Source: a virus. Taken from it: a DNA stretch of 63,865 bases. The notes beneath the pieces are model-generated. The model saw only the letters and a program-made list of their open reading frames with translations. It made no database searches and was not told the origin of the DNA. Shown piece after piece: positions 36,110 to 45,815 of the stretch; positions within the stretch are counted from its first letter, which is position 1, and every line of letters starts with the position of its first letter. A program made the translations under genes and the position numbers. The stretch is from the IMG/VR virus record IMGVR_UViG_3300031857_000159, positions 1-63,865 of that record. One strand, given 5' to 3'.

Positions 36110-39100
36110 ATGGGAAAAAAAGACGTATTAAATCCGATAGCCCTTCAGTATGGCGTAACTCCAAAAGAAGAAAATGGAGAAGAAGAAAATCCAATAGCAA
36201 GGGACATTAGGTTAGGCATAATTGGGGGATCAAGACCTACTAAAATTGAAGAATTATCACTTGAAGAATTAAAACAAAAAAACATAGAGGATTTTAGGCA
36301 AGCCGAAGTTCAAGAAGAAGCTTTAAGAAAAGATTTAGATCAATACGTAGGATTAAATGAACAAGAAAAAAAATATTTAATAGATAAAAATCTTAAAGGT
36401 GAATTAAAGGGAGCAGATTTTTCTCAAACTTTATTTACTATGGCGGGATTGATGCCTGAACAACAAAAGGTATTAACTAAAGACGCAAAAGGAAATAAAA
36501 TATATGCGGACGAGAAAGATATGTTTGACATAATTGAAGAGCAAAAAAAAGATTTTAATTACGACAAATTAGTTTCTGATTTAACTTCAAAAACACAAAC
36601 ATCAAGTAAGAACAGTTATTACATGAAAGACAAGGGTGACGGGACACTGATTGCCGTTCCTTTGGCTATAAACGAAAAACCTGAAGCGAAAGACGTTAAA
36701 GACGCTCAGGTATTTTCAAGTTTAGATGATGATGCTATTGGCGACAGTAGACTTGCTGACATTGCTAAAAAAGCATATAACATAATACCTTCCGTAGCGC
36801 AAGGATTTATTTCAATTCCTGAAACAGTTCAAGGGTTAGTTACGGGTAAAACAGGAGGAACTTATAAATTATTAAAAAGCATATTAGAAGAAAGTAAATT
36901 TAAAACCACACAAGAATATCAAAAAGGAATTTTAGACACTGAAAAAATAGATGAATTTTCAGATTTTTTATCTAAGGACGTTTATGATTTGTCAGGTGAT
37001 AAGATTTTAAATACGGTAGTAAACGTAGCATCTTCGTTAGCCGAATTTGGATTAACGAGAAAAATGGTTCCTATTAAAGGAAAAGCTGGAATTTTTGCGG
37101 CAGGCATTGCTATGAATATAAAGGAGCCTTTACAGGCGGCAGAAGATGCGGGAGTAGAAGGTAGAGGGAAATATGCTGTTGCGGCTACTTACGCTTTGGC
37201 AGCAAGTGGATTAGAAACTTTTTTAGGTATCGAAGGTAAATTATTTGACGATGCTGCTACTACTGCTAAAAAAGAAATGATTAATAAAATCATTAAAGAC
37301 AATGTAGAAGTAGTGGGAGGTAAGTTAACAAAAGAATCAGTAGAAAATCTTTATAAAGAAACTTTAAAAGAAATTCCAAGTTTTTACGCTAAGTATGCAA
37401 AAAATACTGTTGGTGATGTTACCGATGAGGTTGTGCAAAACATGATGCAAAATGCTACGCAGGAAATTCATGATATTGTAATGAGAGATGAGCCTGAAGC
37501 CGCAAAATTCAATACAAAGTTTTGGTCGCCTAAAGCATTAGGAGAATATATAAATTCTGCGGCAGGTGGACTTATAGGCGGTATGGGAGGTTCGTTGTTT
37601 ATAAAAAACAAACAATCACAAACTGCTTACGATGCTATTAAAGACGGAAAAGAAAATGAATTAAAAGTTCAATTAACTTCGGGTTTAAAAGAAGGTAGAT
37701 TAACTCAAGAAGATTATGATAGGGCTATATTTAAAATTGATTCCTATAAAAGTTATTACGAAGCTACTAAGGACAGAAATGTTACAGACGAAGAAAAAAG
37801 AAAGATATTTGATTTAACATACGAAAAAGAAAATACTAAGTCGGGAGTAGAAAGATTAAAACAAAATAATCCCGGCGGAATTAACGATGGATTAATTGCT
37901 GCAAAAGAACAAGAAGTTAGGGATTACACGCAACAAATAAATGATATTTGGTCAACTGCCGAAGCTAGAACATCTGAATCACCTGTTGAAGAAGCGAAAG
38001 TAGAAGTTCCTCAATGGAGGACTGCTATGGACGATTTTTCTAAAGAAATTGGGAACAAAGACAAACGACAATCAATAAACAATTCAACAAGAGATCAGAT
38101 ACAAACAGTTGTTGGGGCTTCTCCAGAATTAAATAAATTAGCAGAGCCATTTAGCGTTGACTTTACCTCTCCACATTTGCCTGAAGAATCAACGATACAA
38201 ATTAGAAATGGTATTTTATATGAACCATATTTAGTAAAACAAGAAGGCAAAGAGGATGTTATTGAAACAAGGCAATTACCTGTTTATGCTATGGAAGATA
38301 AAGATGGTGGAACGTGGTTATTTGCAGTAGGGCAAAAAACGGAAACAGGCGCAGAAGACGTAACTTATTTAATTAAGTTAGACGAAGAGGGTAAATATGA
38401 AGGTCATCAAGAATTTAAGTATCGTACAGCTAAAAAGAACGAATTAACTTTTGATGATATTAAACCTGCATTTGATAAATTAGGTATTCAAGCCGCATCT
38501 TTAACAAGTGAAATAAAAGGAATAGAAAATATTCCTCAAGCTGAATTTGAAGAAGTAGAAGAGTTTGAAGAAATTCCTGAAGAAAAAGGCATTGTTGAAT
38601 CCGAACAATTTAAAAATGTTTACGAAAAAGTAAAGGCGGGTGTAAGTAAAGCAAAATTAAAATTACTACCAAACAATACTGTCGGAGTAACCATTGACGG
38701 AGAAGATGTTCCTTTTGCTTCACAAAGATATTTAAACAAAGAAGAATTGCCTTCGGGTGACGTAGAAGTTAATGTAAGAGTAGTAGAAAACATAGATGGT
38801 AAATACGGACGTGGCGTATTGATTGAAACTCAAGAAGGAGTTCCTTTGGGATACATTAGACGTGCAGGAAAAGAAACAGGAAGAGTTGCTGCTGAAAAAA
38901 TATCACCAACAGAAGATGTTGATATTGATGTTCCTGTTGAGTTAAGTGATGTTGCAAAAGAAAGATTACAGCAAATAGAAAAAGACCAAGAGAATTACGA
39001 ATTAGTAGAGGACGAATTAAGTCGCAGATATGTAAATAAAAAAACAGGCGAATCTTATACTTCTGTAAGTACATTTGTAAGTGGTAAATCTGGTGGCGAT

Positions 39101-41416
39101 TTTGAAGGAAAAAATCAATTAAGAGAAACAGCATTTAAGGTAGGTAATATCATTAATGGAATAGTAAGAGATTTCTTTAACGGCACTATTAAGTCATATT
39201 CTAATTACGCGGAAAATATGTCCCGTGACGATTACGATGATATTATTAGGCAATTACAAGACGTAATTCAATATGCAAAAGACAAAGGATATTCTATTGT
39301 TACTAAGCCATTGATTATTGCAGACGATGTAAATAAAATTGCAGGTCAGCCAAACTTATTAATGGTTGATGAAAATGGTAAATTTTATGTTTACGATGTG
39401 GCTACATTAAGAAATACAAAAGGATTAGAAACAAAAGAGTTACTGAATAGAAGATACAAAGACAGACCAACAAACGCCGAAAGAATATCTGCTCAAGTAA
39501 ACATATTGGCTGATATTTTAAATAACAAATACGGATTAGAAGTAGGTAGAGTTGGGGTAATTCCTTTTGATGTAGATTATGAAGTTTTATCAAAAGATAA
39601 ACCTGTTCAAATTACTCATGCGGTAAGAACTAAAAGAGTTGACTTTAAGCGTAAACAAATATTGAAACCAACAGGCAAAACATCTACTGCGGAAGTAAAA
39701 GAAAAAGTAGAAGAAGTAAAACCTATTGAAAAGAAAGCAGAAGAAAAACCAAAAGAAGCTAAGCCTGCCGAGAAAGAAGTTGTTAAGGAAAAAGTAAAAA
39801 CGGAAGAGGAAGAAGCGAAAGAGCAGTTAAAAGAAACCGAAAATTTATTATCAGGCGATGCTGAAAAAAATAGAAAAGCAGGCAAATTTGTAAAGAACGG
39901 AATTGAATTTGTAAGAAACAAAAAAGGCGAGGGAGAAAAAGGAAGTCAAGGTCAAGTTAGGTTTACTAATGAGGCAGGAGGAGCAGGAGTTGTTGTTCCG
40001 TTTAGGTATAAAATTATAGAAGCCGAAACGTTACAACCTTCTCATGAAGGAGGAATTAGAAACCCATTACACTTTATTCCTGAAGCACAACCTAAAAACA
40101 GAAACGATGCGGGAAGTTTGCAAGCAGAAGATAGTTTTGCTGAAAATCCAAGATTTAATGAATTAGGCGAAAACACAAATGCTTACAGTGGAGCTCCAAT
40201 AGTTAATGAAAGAAACGAAGTTATTCAAGGAAACAATCGTTCGGCAGGATTAAGAAAAGGTTATAAGCAAGGAAATGAAAAGTATAAAAACGATTTAGTT
40301 GATAATGCTGAAAAATTTGGATTTACTAAAGAGCAAGTATCTAAATTTAAAGAACCTATTCTTGTAAGAGAAACTGCTGTTACAGATGAATTTTCAATAG
40401 AGTTAGGAAACTACGATGCAAAAGATTTGGAAACAGGAGGTAAAAGAAGAATTGATTCTATTGCTGTTGTAAGAAGAATGCCTTTTGATGTAAAAGGTAA
40501 AATAGCAAACATATTATTTAGAGAAGAAGATAAAACATTAAATCAGGCTATTAGAGATAATATTAAGGATTTTATTAATTTAATTAATCCTTATTTGAAT
40601 CAGGCGCAAAGAAACACTATATTCAAAGATGGTGAATTAACTGAAGCTGGAGCAAAAGATTTAGAAAGTGTAGTTCAACAATTTTTGTATGACGGCGGAG
40701 ATGTTGCGTTACCTGAATTGTTTGAATCATTGTCTTATAATCAAAAGGAGGGAATTAAAAAATCGTTGCCAAATATATTTTCTGTTGGTTACGAAAAATC
40801 AATAATTCCTGAAATACAAGAAGCTATAATAGCTTTAAGTAGCTTTAATGCAAGTGGAGTTGATAAGATCAACAATTGGTTAACTCAACAAGACATGTTC
40901 GCTGAAGGTAAAACTCCAAAAGAAATATATACTCCCGTTGCAATAGAGTTAGCTAAATCATTAAATTCTGCTACATCACAAAAACAAATACAAAAGATTT
41001 TTGCTGAATACGCAAGTTTAGTAAAGGATAAGCCTGCCGATATGTTTGATGAAGCAAAAAAGGGATTAACAAAAAAAGAAGGTATAAAACAAATATTTAA
41101 CGTAGAATATGAAGAATCAAAAAAAATTAGTGAGAGAGGCGGTATTGAGATTGATAAAAAGCCGTCAGCCGAAGGAGGCGAAGATGTTGCCCAGCAAAAA
41201 GCAAAATCAGTCAAATCAATCTTTGATGAAGCCGTAAAGTTATTCTATAAGATACGCGGAACAGAAGGAGCTGCTAAAAAAAGAAATTTAACACAAGAAC
41301 GTAAAGAACTTTTAAAAGAAAATCCTACTGTAAGGTTTATAGATAACAATATAAGTTCTATCTTTGAACAATTAGAAAATAAAAACATTATTAAACGTAA
41401 GGGTAACTGCCCATAA
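36110..41416 (+). CDS. Large polyvalent virion protein with degenerate nuclease and ddrB-ParB-like domains
   Basis: About 1768 residues from the ATG at 36110. Regions: charged N-terminus; a helical, partly Gly/Ala-rich middle (about 250-500); a beta region (about 650-960); a PD-(D/E)XK-like region (about 975-1165) with Y-T-S-V-S-T, A-G-Q-P-N-L-L and Y-V-Y-D-V-A-T-L, where catalytic Asp and Lys are replaced; a Lys/Glu/Ala-rich linker (about 1190-1250); and a ddrB-ParB-like domain (about 1265-1510) with E-A-E-T-L-Q-P-S-H and G-N-N-R-S-A-G. Polyvalent proteins are injected with DNA and protect or modify it; that role is inferred. Confidence 0.65.
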   Translation: MGKKDVLNPIALQYGVTPKEENGEEENPIARDIRLGIIGGSRPTKIEELSLEELKQKNIEDFRQAEVQEEALRKDLDQYVGLNEQEKKYLIDKNLKGELKGADFSQTLFTMAGLMPEQQKVLTKDAKGNKIYADEKDMFDIIEEQKKDFNYDKLVSDLTSKTQTSSKNSYYMKDKGDGTLIAVPLAINEKPEAKDVKDAQVFSSLDDDAIGDSRLADIAKKAYNIIPSVAQGFISIPETVQGLVTGKTGGTYKLLKSILEESKFKTTQEYQKGILDTEKIDEFSDFLSKDVYDLSGDKILNTVVNVASSLAEFGLTRKMVPIKGKAGIFAAGIAMNIKEPLQAAEDAGVEGRGKYAVAATYALAASGLETFLGIEGKLFDDAATTAKKEMINKIIKDNVEVVGGKLTKESVENLYKETLKEIPSFYAKYAKNTVGDVTDEVVQNMMQNATQEIHDIVMRDEPEAAKFNTKFWSPKALGEYINSAAGGLIGGMGGSLFIKNKQSQTAYDAIKDGKENELKVQLTSGLKEGRLTQEDYDRAIFKIDSYKSYYEATKDRNVTDEEKRKIFDLTYEKENTKSGVERLKQNNPGGINDGLIAAKEQEVRDYTQQINDIWSTAEARTSESPVEEAKVEVPQWRTAMDDFSKEIGNKDKRQSINNSTRDQIQTVVGASPELNKLAEPFSVDFTSPHLPEESTIQIRNGILYEPYLVKQEGKEDVIETRQLPVYAMEDKDGGTWLFAVGQKTETGAEDVTYLIKLDEEGKYEGHQEFKYRTAKKNELTFDDIKPAFDKLGIQAASLTSEIKGIENIPQAEFEEVEEFEEIPEEKGIVESEQFKNVYEKVKAGVSKAKLKLLPNNTVGVTIDGEDVPFASQRYLNKEELPSGDVEVNVRVVENIDGKYGRGVLIETQEGVPLGYIRRAGKETGRVAAEKISPTEDVDIDVPVELSDVAKERLQQIEKDQENYELVEDELSRRYVNKKTGESYTSVSTFVSGKSGGDFEGKNQLRETAFKVGNIINGIVRDFFNGTIKSYSNYAENMSRDDYDDIIRQLQDVIQYAKDKGYSIVTKPLIIADDVNKIAGQPNLLMVDENGKFYVYDVATLRNTKGLETKELLNRRYKDRPTNAERISAQVNILADILNNKYGLEVGRVGVIPFDVDYEVLSKDKPVQITHAVRTKRVDFKRKQILKPTGKTSTAEVKEKVEEVKPIEKKAEEKPKEAKPAEKEVVKEKVKTEEEEAKEQLKETENLLSGDAEKNRKAGKFVKNGIEFVRNKKGEGEKGSQGQVRFTNEAGGAGVVVPFRYKIIEAETLQPSHEGGIRNPLHFIPEAQPKNRNDAGSLQAEDSFAENPRFNELGENTNAYSGAPIVNERNEVIQGNNRSAGLRKGYKQGNEKYKNDLVDNAEKFGFTKEQVSKFKEPILVRETAVTDEFSIELGNYDAKDLETGGKRRIDSIAVVRRMPFDVKGKIANILFREEDKTLNQAIRDNIKDFINLINPYLNQAQRNTIFKDGELTEAGAKDLESVVQQFLYDGGDVALPELFESLSYNQKEGIKKSLPNIFSVGYEKSIIPEIQEAIIALSSFNASGVDKINNWLTQQDMFAEGKTPKEIYTPVAIELAKSLNSATSQKQIQKIFAEYASLVKDKPADMFDEAKKGLTKKEGIKQIFNVEYEESKKISERGGIEIDKKPSAEGGEDVAQQKAKSVKSIFDEAVKLFYKIRGTEGAAKKRNLTQERKELLKENPTVRFIDNNISSIFEQLENKNIIKRKGNCP

Positions 41417-41427
41417 AATAAAACAAA

Positions 41428-41931
41428 ATGAAAAAACCTAAAAAATTACCACAAGAAATTGTAGATTTATTACTGCCAAGATTAAAGGACGAGTTTACTG
41501 CTTATTATCATTATAGGGCGCTTTCTAACTATTGTCAAGGTGTAGGGTTTATGAAGGCTGCAAAGTTCTTTCAGGGAGAATCTGATAACGAATTAGGACA
41601 TGCTAAAAAGATTGAAAACTATTTAGTTGATTGGAATGTAAATCCACAATTACCAAAAATTGATGAACCTAAGATTGAGTTCAAAGGATTGTTAGAAGGT
41701 ATTGAAATGTCTTATAGTATTGAATACGCTTTGTACGAAGATTACGAAGATACATCAATGAAAATTTTCAAAGAGGGTGATGTTTGTACTTTTGACTTTT
41801 TACAATTTTTCAGAACCGAACAAACTGCTGCTGTTGCAGAATACTCTGATATGTTAAATATGTTAGAAGGAACTGATACTGCAAGTAAATTTGAATTATT
41901 AATGCTTGAAGAAAAATTATTTGGAGAATAA
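41428..41931 (+). CDS. Ferritin-like protein
   Basis: A 167-residue four-helix protein matching bacterial ferritin FtnA with a constant offset of five: E22, E55, H58 (N-E-L-G-H), E99 and Q132 (E131-Q132) correspond to E17, E50, H53, E94 and Q127 of E. coli FtnA, and T-F-D-F-L-Q-F-F parallels T-F-N-F-L-Q-W-Y. The ferroxidase centre therefore seems kept; the residue equal to FtnA E130 is Ala (135). It oxidises and stores iron in the family. Here it lies between two virion-type genes, 11 bp after the first and touching the second (TAATGG). Confidence 0.85.
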   Translation: MKKPKKLPQEIVDLLLPRLKDEFTAYYHYRALSNYCQGVGFMKAAKFFQGESDNELGHAKKIENYLVDWNVNPQLPKIDEPKIEFKGLLEGIEMSYSIEYALYEDYEDTSMKIFKEGDVCTFDFLQFFRTEQTAAVAEYSDMLNMLEGTDTASKFELLMLEEKLFGE

Positions 41932-44900
41932 TGGCTAATTGTATTATTGTATATAATGGCAAAGAATATGACTACGCTGCGTTCGCAACAATGTTGCACG
42001 ATGGCTTATTGCAGAAATTTGTATCCGATAAAGCCGTAAATAAAAACGAGCTTAAAGGCGACAAAACTTTCTTAAAAGAAGCTGTTAAACGTAGAGAGCA
42101 AGTTCGTGAGAAAATCAACAAAGTGGTTGATGCTCTTAAAAAAGCAAATCCTAATTTAGTAATAGAGGAGGACGAAACTATTGTTGATAAAGATGGTCAA
42201 CCATTGGCGGGTATCGTTATGAAAGACAAAGACGGTAAAGTAGTAGTTAAGATTAATCCTAATTACGCCGGATTAGATACTCCTATTCACGAGGTAGGTC
42301 ATATATTCATTGATGCCATTGGTTACGATAATAAAGTAATACAAGCTGCTATTAACCAACTAAAAGATACTAAACTTTGGAATGATACAAAGAAAAGGTA
42401 TCCTGAATTAAGTGAAAAGAATTTAGGCAAAGAGGTGTTGGCTGAAGCTATTGGTAGAGAAGGTGCTGACATATTTGAAAAAGACGAGCAAAAGAGTAAG
42501 TTCAAACAATTTTTGGATTACATCTTTGACAGGGTTAAGAGTTTATTTGGTATTCAAAAGAATCTTGCAAAAGAATTAGCTAAACAAGTATTGGCAGGTA
42601 AGTTTGAAGTTGCTGAATTAGAAGAAGAATCATACGAGCAAAGGACTGGTAAAACTCCTAAATTGACGCGTTCTGAATTTTTCAGTAAGGCTTACGGAAG
42701 AGTAGGTATGCAGTTAGAAACATTTGAAACAGAAATTGCAAGACTTGAAAACAAATTAAGACAGACGCTTACTGTATCTGAAAGAAAAGAAACTCAAAAG
42801 AAATACGATATTGCTAAATCAAGATTAGAAGATTTTGAAAAGGCTTTTAAAAAATATTCATTTGATTACAATAAGATAAACCGATTAAGGTTGTCGGAGG
42901 GTGATTTAGATAATAAGAGTTTAGACGAACTAACCGATTTATATAACTTAACGGTAGAGTTTGATCCTAATTCTGACAATGCCTTTTTAGCAGAGGTAAA
43001 ATACAGAATAGCTTATTTAGTTTCTGAAAAACAAAGAGAGTTTTTAGAAAACAAAGGTGCGGATGTTTCTCGTGCTAAATTTGAAGATTTAAAAGGTAAG
43101 GACGTTATCATGAAGGCTTTAGGTCACATGAGTGAAGCTTTCCCTGAATTGCAGTCGTTAAGCAAAATGTACGACAAGCAGGTTAATGATATGCAGACCG
43201 AAAGGAATGAGAAAAAACAAAAGTTACAAGAACTTGCGAAAGATGTTATTGCAGAAGAAAGTAAAAACATAGGCGTTAAGGTTAAAGACTTTACAGTAGG
43301 TAACGCTCACAAATTCTTTGCGTGGATGGATGCGGGTAACGGAGAATATATTTCTATTGCAAAGGCAAGAAGTATGAGTGAGGCAAAAGGTAAGTTCTTA
43401 GAGTATATGTTAAAGCTCAAAGAAGATTACAAAGACTTACAAGAAAAAACTCCTGCTGGATATAGTCCTTTGGAGGTAATTATGACTGACCCTAGTGTTG
43501 TAGAGAAATTTGAATCAAGCGGAATAGTAGGCGCTGCGCAACAATATTTAGGTACAAACGAAAGATTACGTCAAGTTAAAATAAAATACACTGATAGTAA
43601 TGGTAAAACATCTTTAAAGACTTTTGGAGAAATAGAACAAGAGTTACAAAAAGATTCTAAGGCAGGTAAAATATCAAAAGCTATTGCAGTATCAAAATCA
43701 CTTTATTACAACCGTAAAGCAAAGGCTTTATTGAAAAAAGGTGTAGATGAAAGTGGCGAAGAAATAAACGCTTTACGTGCCGATTATATGCTTAATAAGC
43801 AAGGTAAGTTAGTCAATAAGTTTGGATTAAAAAGACCTGTTGATTTTGATTACTCACGTAATTTTTATGCTGCTGCGGTGCAGTATATTGATGATATGAC
43901 TTGGAATAAGTATATTCAACCAATAGTTCCTGTTGTAGAATCAATAGAGCATTTTAACAACACTACTGGTATTGATAGAGCGCCAAAACCAAACATTGTA
44001 AAATGGTTACAGATTTGGAAAAAGATGCACGTTTATCAAGAAAGACAAGACACTTTATTGCCTCCTGAAGTAAACTACTTAATGAGAACATTAAGACACA
44101 TGACTTCATTAATACGATTAGGGTTTAACGCAAAAGCATCTTTAGTCAACTTAATAGCAGGTCAACAGAATAACTTCCGTGAATTAGGCGGTAAGGCATT
44201 GGTTAAAGGTCAATTAAGAATGTTAACGCCGACAAAAGGTGGAGCAATGAAATACTCTACTAAGGCATTTAATATGGTTAAAAAATATAATGTTGTTTCT
44301 ACTGATTACGATGAAAAAGCAACGGTATCTGCAACAGGTATTTTCAATACATTAGCTCAAGGATTAACGGTATTAGCCGAACATAATATTCAGGGAGCAA
44401 TGTTCTTAGGGCAATTTTCTACTGCTGAATGGAATGATTTTGATAGTCAAGGAAATTACAAAGGTAGTGATCCTAATATGGCTCAAAAGATTGAAGAATA
44501 TAAGAAAAGAACTTCTGATACTCATGGTAAGTACGCTGCGAAAGATAGAAGAAACTTTGAGTATTTTGAATTAGGTAAATTTATCGGGCAGTTTAAAACA
44601 TGGGTTCCTGATTGGTGGAAGCAAAGATTTGGTAGCCGATATATTGACAGGGACGGAAAAGAACATTACGGAAGCTGGAGAGTTATTCAGTATGAGGGAT
44701 TAAAGCAAATAAGAAAAGATATAGTTGACCCTGATTTTTGGAGGTCTGATAAGGCTTCAGCGGTTGCAATGAGAAAAAATTTAAGGTCTGCATTAATGAT
44801 GGGAGCTTTATTAGCTGTATCATTAGGTGGCGATGACGATGAAAGAAAACGTAAAAAAGGCGATGTGCTTTCTCAATCAATAAACAACTTAACTTTTATA

Positions 44901-45119
44901 TTCAATCCTGAACAAGCTAAATTTATGATTAAACAATCTGCGGCAGGTACAGGATTATTATATGACTTTATAGATGCTTTAGATAGCGGAATAAAAGCTG
45001 AAAGATATAAGTCAAAAACAAGTAAACACGACAAAGGTGACTTAGTAGCGTTTGATAAGGCTACAAGGTTAATACCGGGAACGAAAGTTATTAACGATAT
45101 AACAGAAGAAAAAAAATAA
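41931..45119 (+). CDS. Large polyvalent protein with zincin metallopeptidase domain
   Basis: A 1062-residue protein. Near the N-terminus (about 85-180) is a zincin signature: H120-E-V-G-H124 with a downstream Glu172 (V-L-A-E-A-I), preceded by G-L-D-T-P-I, the layout of the MPTase-PolyVal family. A charged helical region follows to about 700. The C-terminal 330 residues (L-P-P-E-V-N-Y-L-M-R-T, M-T-S-L-I-R-L-G-F-N) resemble LPD38-type large polyvalent-associated domains. Substrate may be a phage virion protein or a host protein after ejection. Confidence 0.7.
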   Translation: MANCIIVYNGKEYDYAAFATMLHDGLLQKFVSDKAVNKNELKGDKTFLKEAVKRREQVREKINKVVDALKKANPNLVIEEDETIVDKDGQPLAGIVMKDKDGKVVVKINPNYAGLDTPIHEVGHIFIDAIGYDNKVIQAAINQLKDTKLWNDTKKRYPELSEKNLGKEVLAEAIGREGADIFEKDEQKSKFKQFLDYIFDRVKSLFGIQKNLAKELAKQVLAGKFEVAELEEESYEQRTGKTPKLTRSEFFSKAYGRVGMQLETFETEIARLENKLRQTLTVSERKETQKKYDIAKSRLEDFEKAFKKYSFDYNKINRLRLSEGDLDNKSLDELTDLYNLTVEFDPNSDNAFLAEVKYRIAYLVSEKQREFLENKGADVSRAKFEDLKGKDVIMKALGHMSEAFPELQSLSKMYDKQVNDMQTERNEKKQKLQELAKDVIAEESKNIGVKVKDFTVGNAHKFFAWMDAGNGEYISIAKARSMSEAKGKFLEYMLKLKEDYKDLQEKTPAGYSPLEVIMTDPSVVEKFESSGIVGAAQQYLGTNERLRQVKIKYTDSNGKTSLKTFGEIEQELQKDSKAGKISKAIAVSKSLYYNRKAKALLKKGVDESGEEINALRADYMLNKQGKLVNKFGLKRPVDFDYSRNFYAAAVQYIDDMTWNKYIQPIVPVVESIEHFNNTTGIDRAPKPNIVKWLQIWKKMHVYQERQDTLLPPEVNYLMRTLRHMTSLIRLGFNAKASLVNLIAGQQNNFRELGGKALVKGQLRMLTPTKGGAMKYSTKAFNMVKKYNVVSTDYDEKATVSATGIFNTLAQGLTVLAEHNIQGAMFLGQFSTAEWNDFDSQGNYKGSDPNMAQKIEEYKKRTSDTHGKYAAKDRRNFEYFELGKFIGQFKTWVPDWWKQRFGSRYIDRDGKEHYGSWRVIQYEGLKQIRKDIVDPDFWRSDKASAVAMRKNLRSALMMGALLAVSLGGDDDERKRKKGDVLSQSINNLTFIFNPEQAKFMIKQSAAGTGLLYDFIDALDSGIKAERYKSKTSKHDKGDLVAFDKATRLIPGTKVINDITEEKK

Positions 45120-45135
45120 TTAATAAATTTGAAAC

Positions 45136-45798
45136 ATGGCATTAGTATTAAAATCAACTGTAACAGTAATAGATGGTTGTTACGGTTTTAACTTTATAGA
45201 TAGTACAGGAGATTACTCCGAAGAAAATCCCGGAGGATACGGAGGCGATAATCCTAAAATAGACAGCGTTCTTAATTGCACGATAAAAGTTTATCCTCCA
45301 AACTCTACAATTCCTTATGTATTTTATTTTGAATGGGATAAATTTACATACAATTATACACTAGCTACATTAACAAAGCCTGATGGAACTGTTGTAGATA
45401 TTTTAGCGGATGTATCAAGTTTGTATTTTCCTTTTTCGGTAGATAACGAATTTGAAATAAAAGAAACATATTTAGACTACGAAGACAATACATCAATAAT
45501 TGATGGCGCGTGGACTATAAATTATGAAATTATAGTTGAAGAAGGAGAAGATGTTGAAATTACTTATTCTACTAACAGCTATCAATTAACAACTTGCGGT
45601 GCTTGCTGCTGTATTCAGAAATTATTCATTAATTTACCTGATTGCGGTTGTGACGATGGTTATTTTAGAACTGCTCAATTGGCGGACGCTTATTTGAACT
45701 CGGCTATTTATTCAGCTAACATGGGTTACATGGAAAGAGCTCAAAAGAATATAGATAAAGCAAATGAAATTTGTAGTGGTAATTGTAAAACGTGTTAA
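45136..45798 (+). CDS. Cysteine-rich virion-associated protein
   Basis: A 220-residue protein: an N-terminal immunoglobulin/Ig-like beta domain (about 1-150), then a Cys-rich C-terminal region with C-G-A-C-C-C (about 155-160), D-C-G-C-D-D and C-S-G-N-C-K-T-C. The Ala/Tyr-rich helix between contains A-Y-L-N-S-A-I-Y-S-A-N-M. It precedes the collagen-like gene, which starts with C-S-C-N ... C-N-C-N. Disulfide or metal-linked assembly is a reasonable guess. Confidence 0.5.
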   Translation: MALVLKSTVTVIDGCYGFNFIDSTGDYSEENPGGYGGDNPKIDSVLNCTIKVYPPNSTIPYVFYFEWDKFTYNYTLATLTKPDGTVVDILADVSSLYFPFSVDNEFEIKETYLDYEDNTSIIDGAWTINYEIIVEEGEDVEITYSTNSYQLTTCGACCCIQKLFINLPDCGCDDGYFRTAQLADAYLNSAIYSANMGYMERAQKNIDKANEICSGNCKTC

Positions 45799-45815
45799 TT
45801 TAAAAAATAAAAGAA

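Noticed and set aside
30203-41416. Tape-measure protein
   Set aside because: Although long and helical, these genes lie beyond the connector and are multi-domain polyvalent/internal proteins; no tube, sheath or baseplate genes accompany them.
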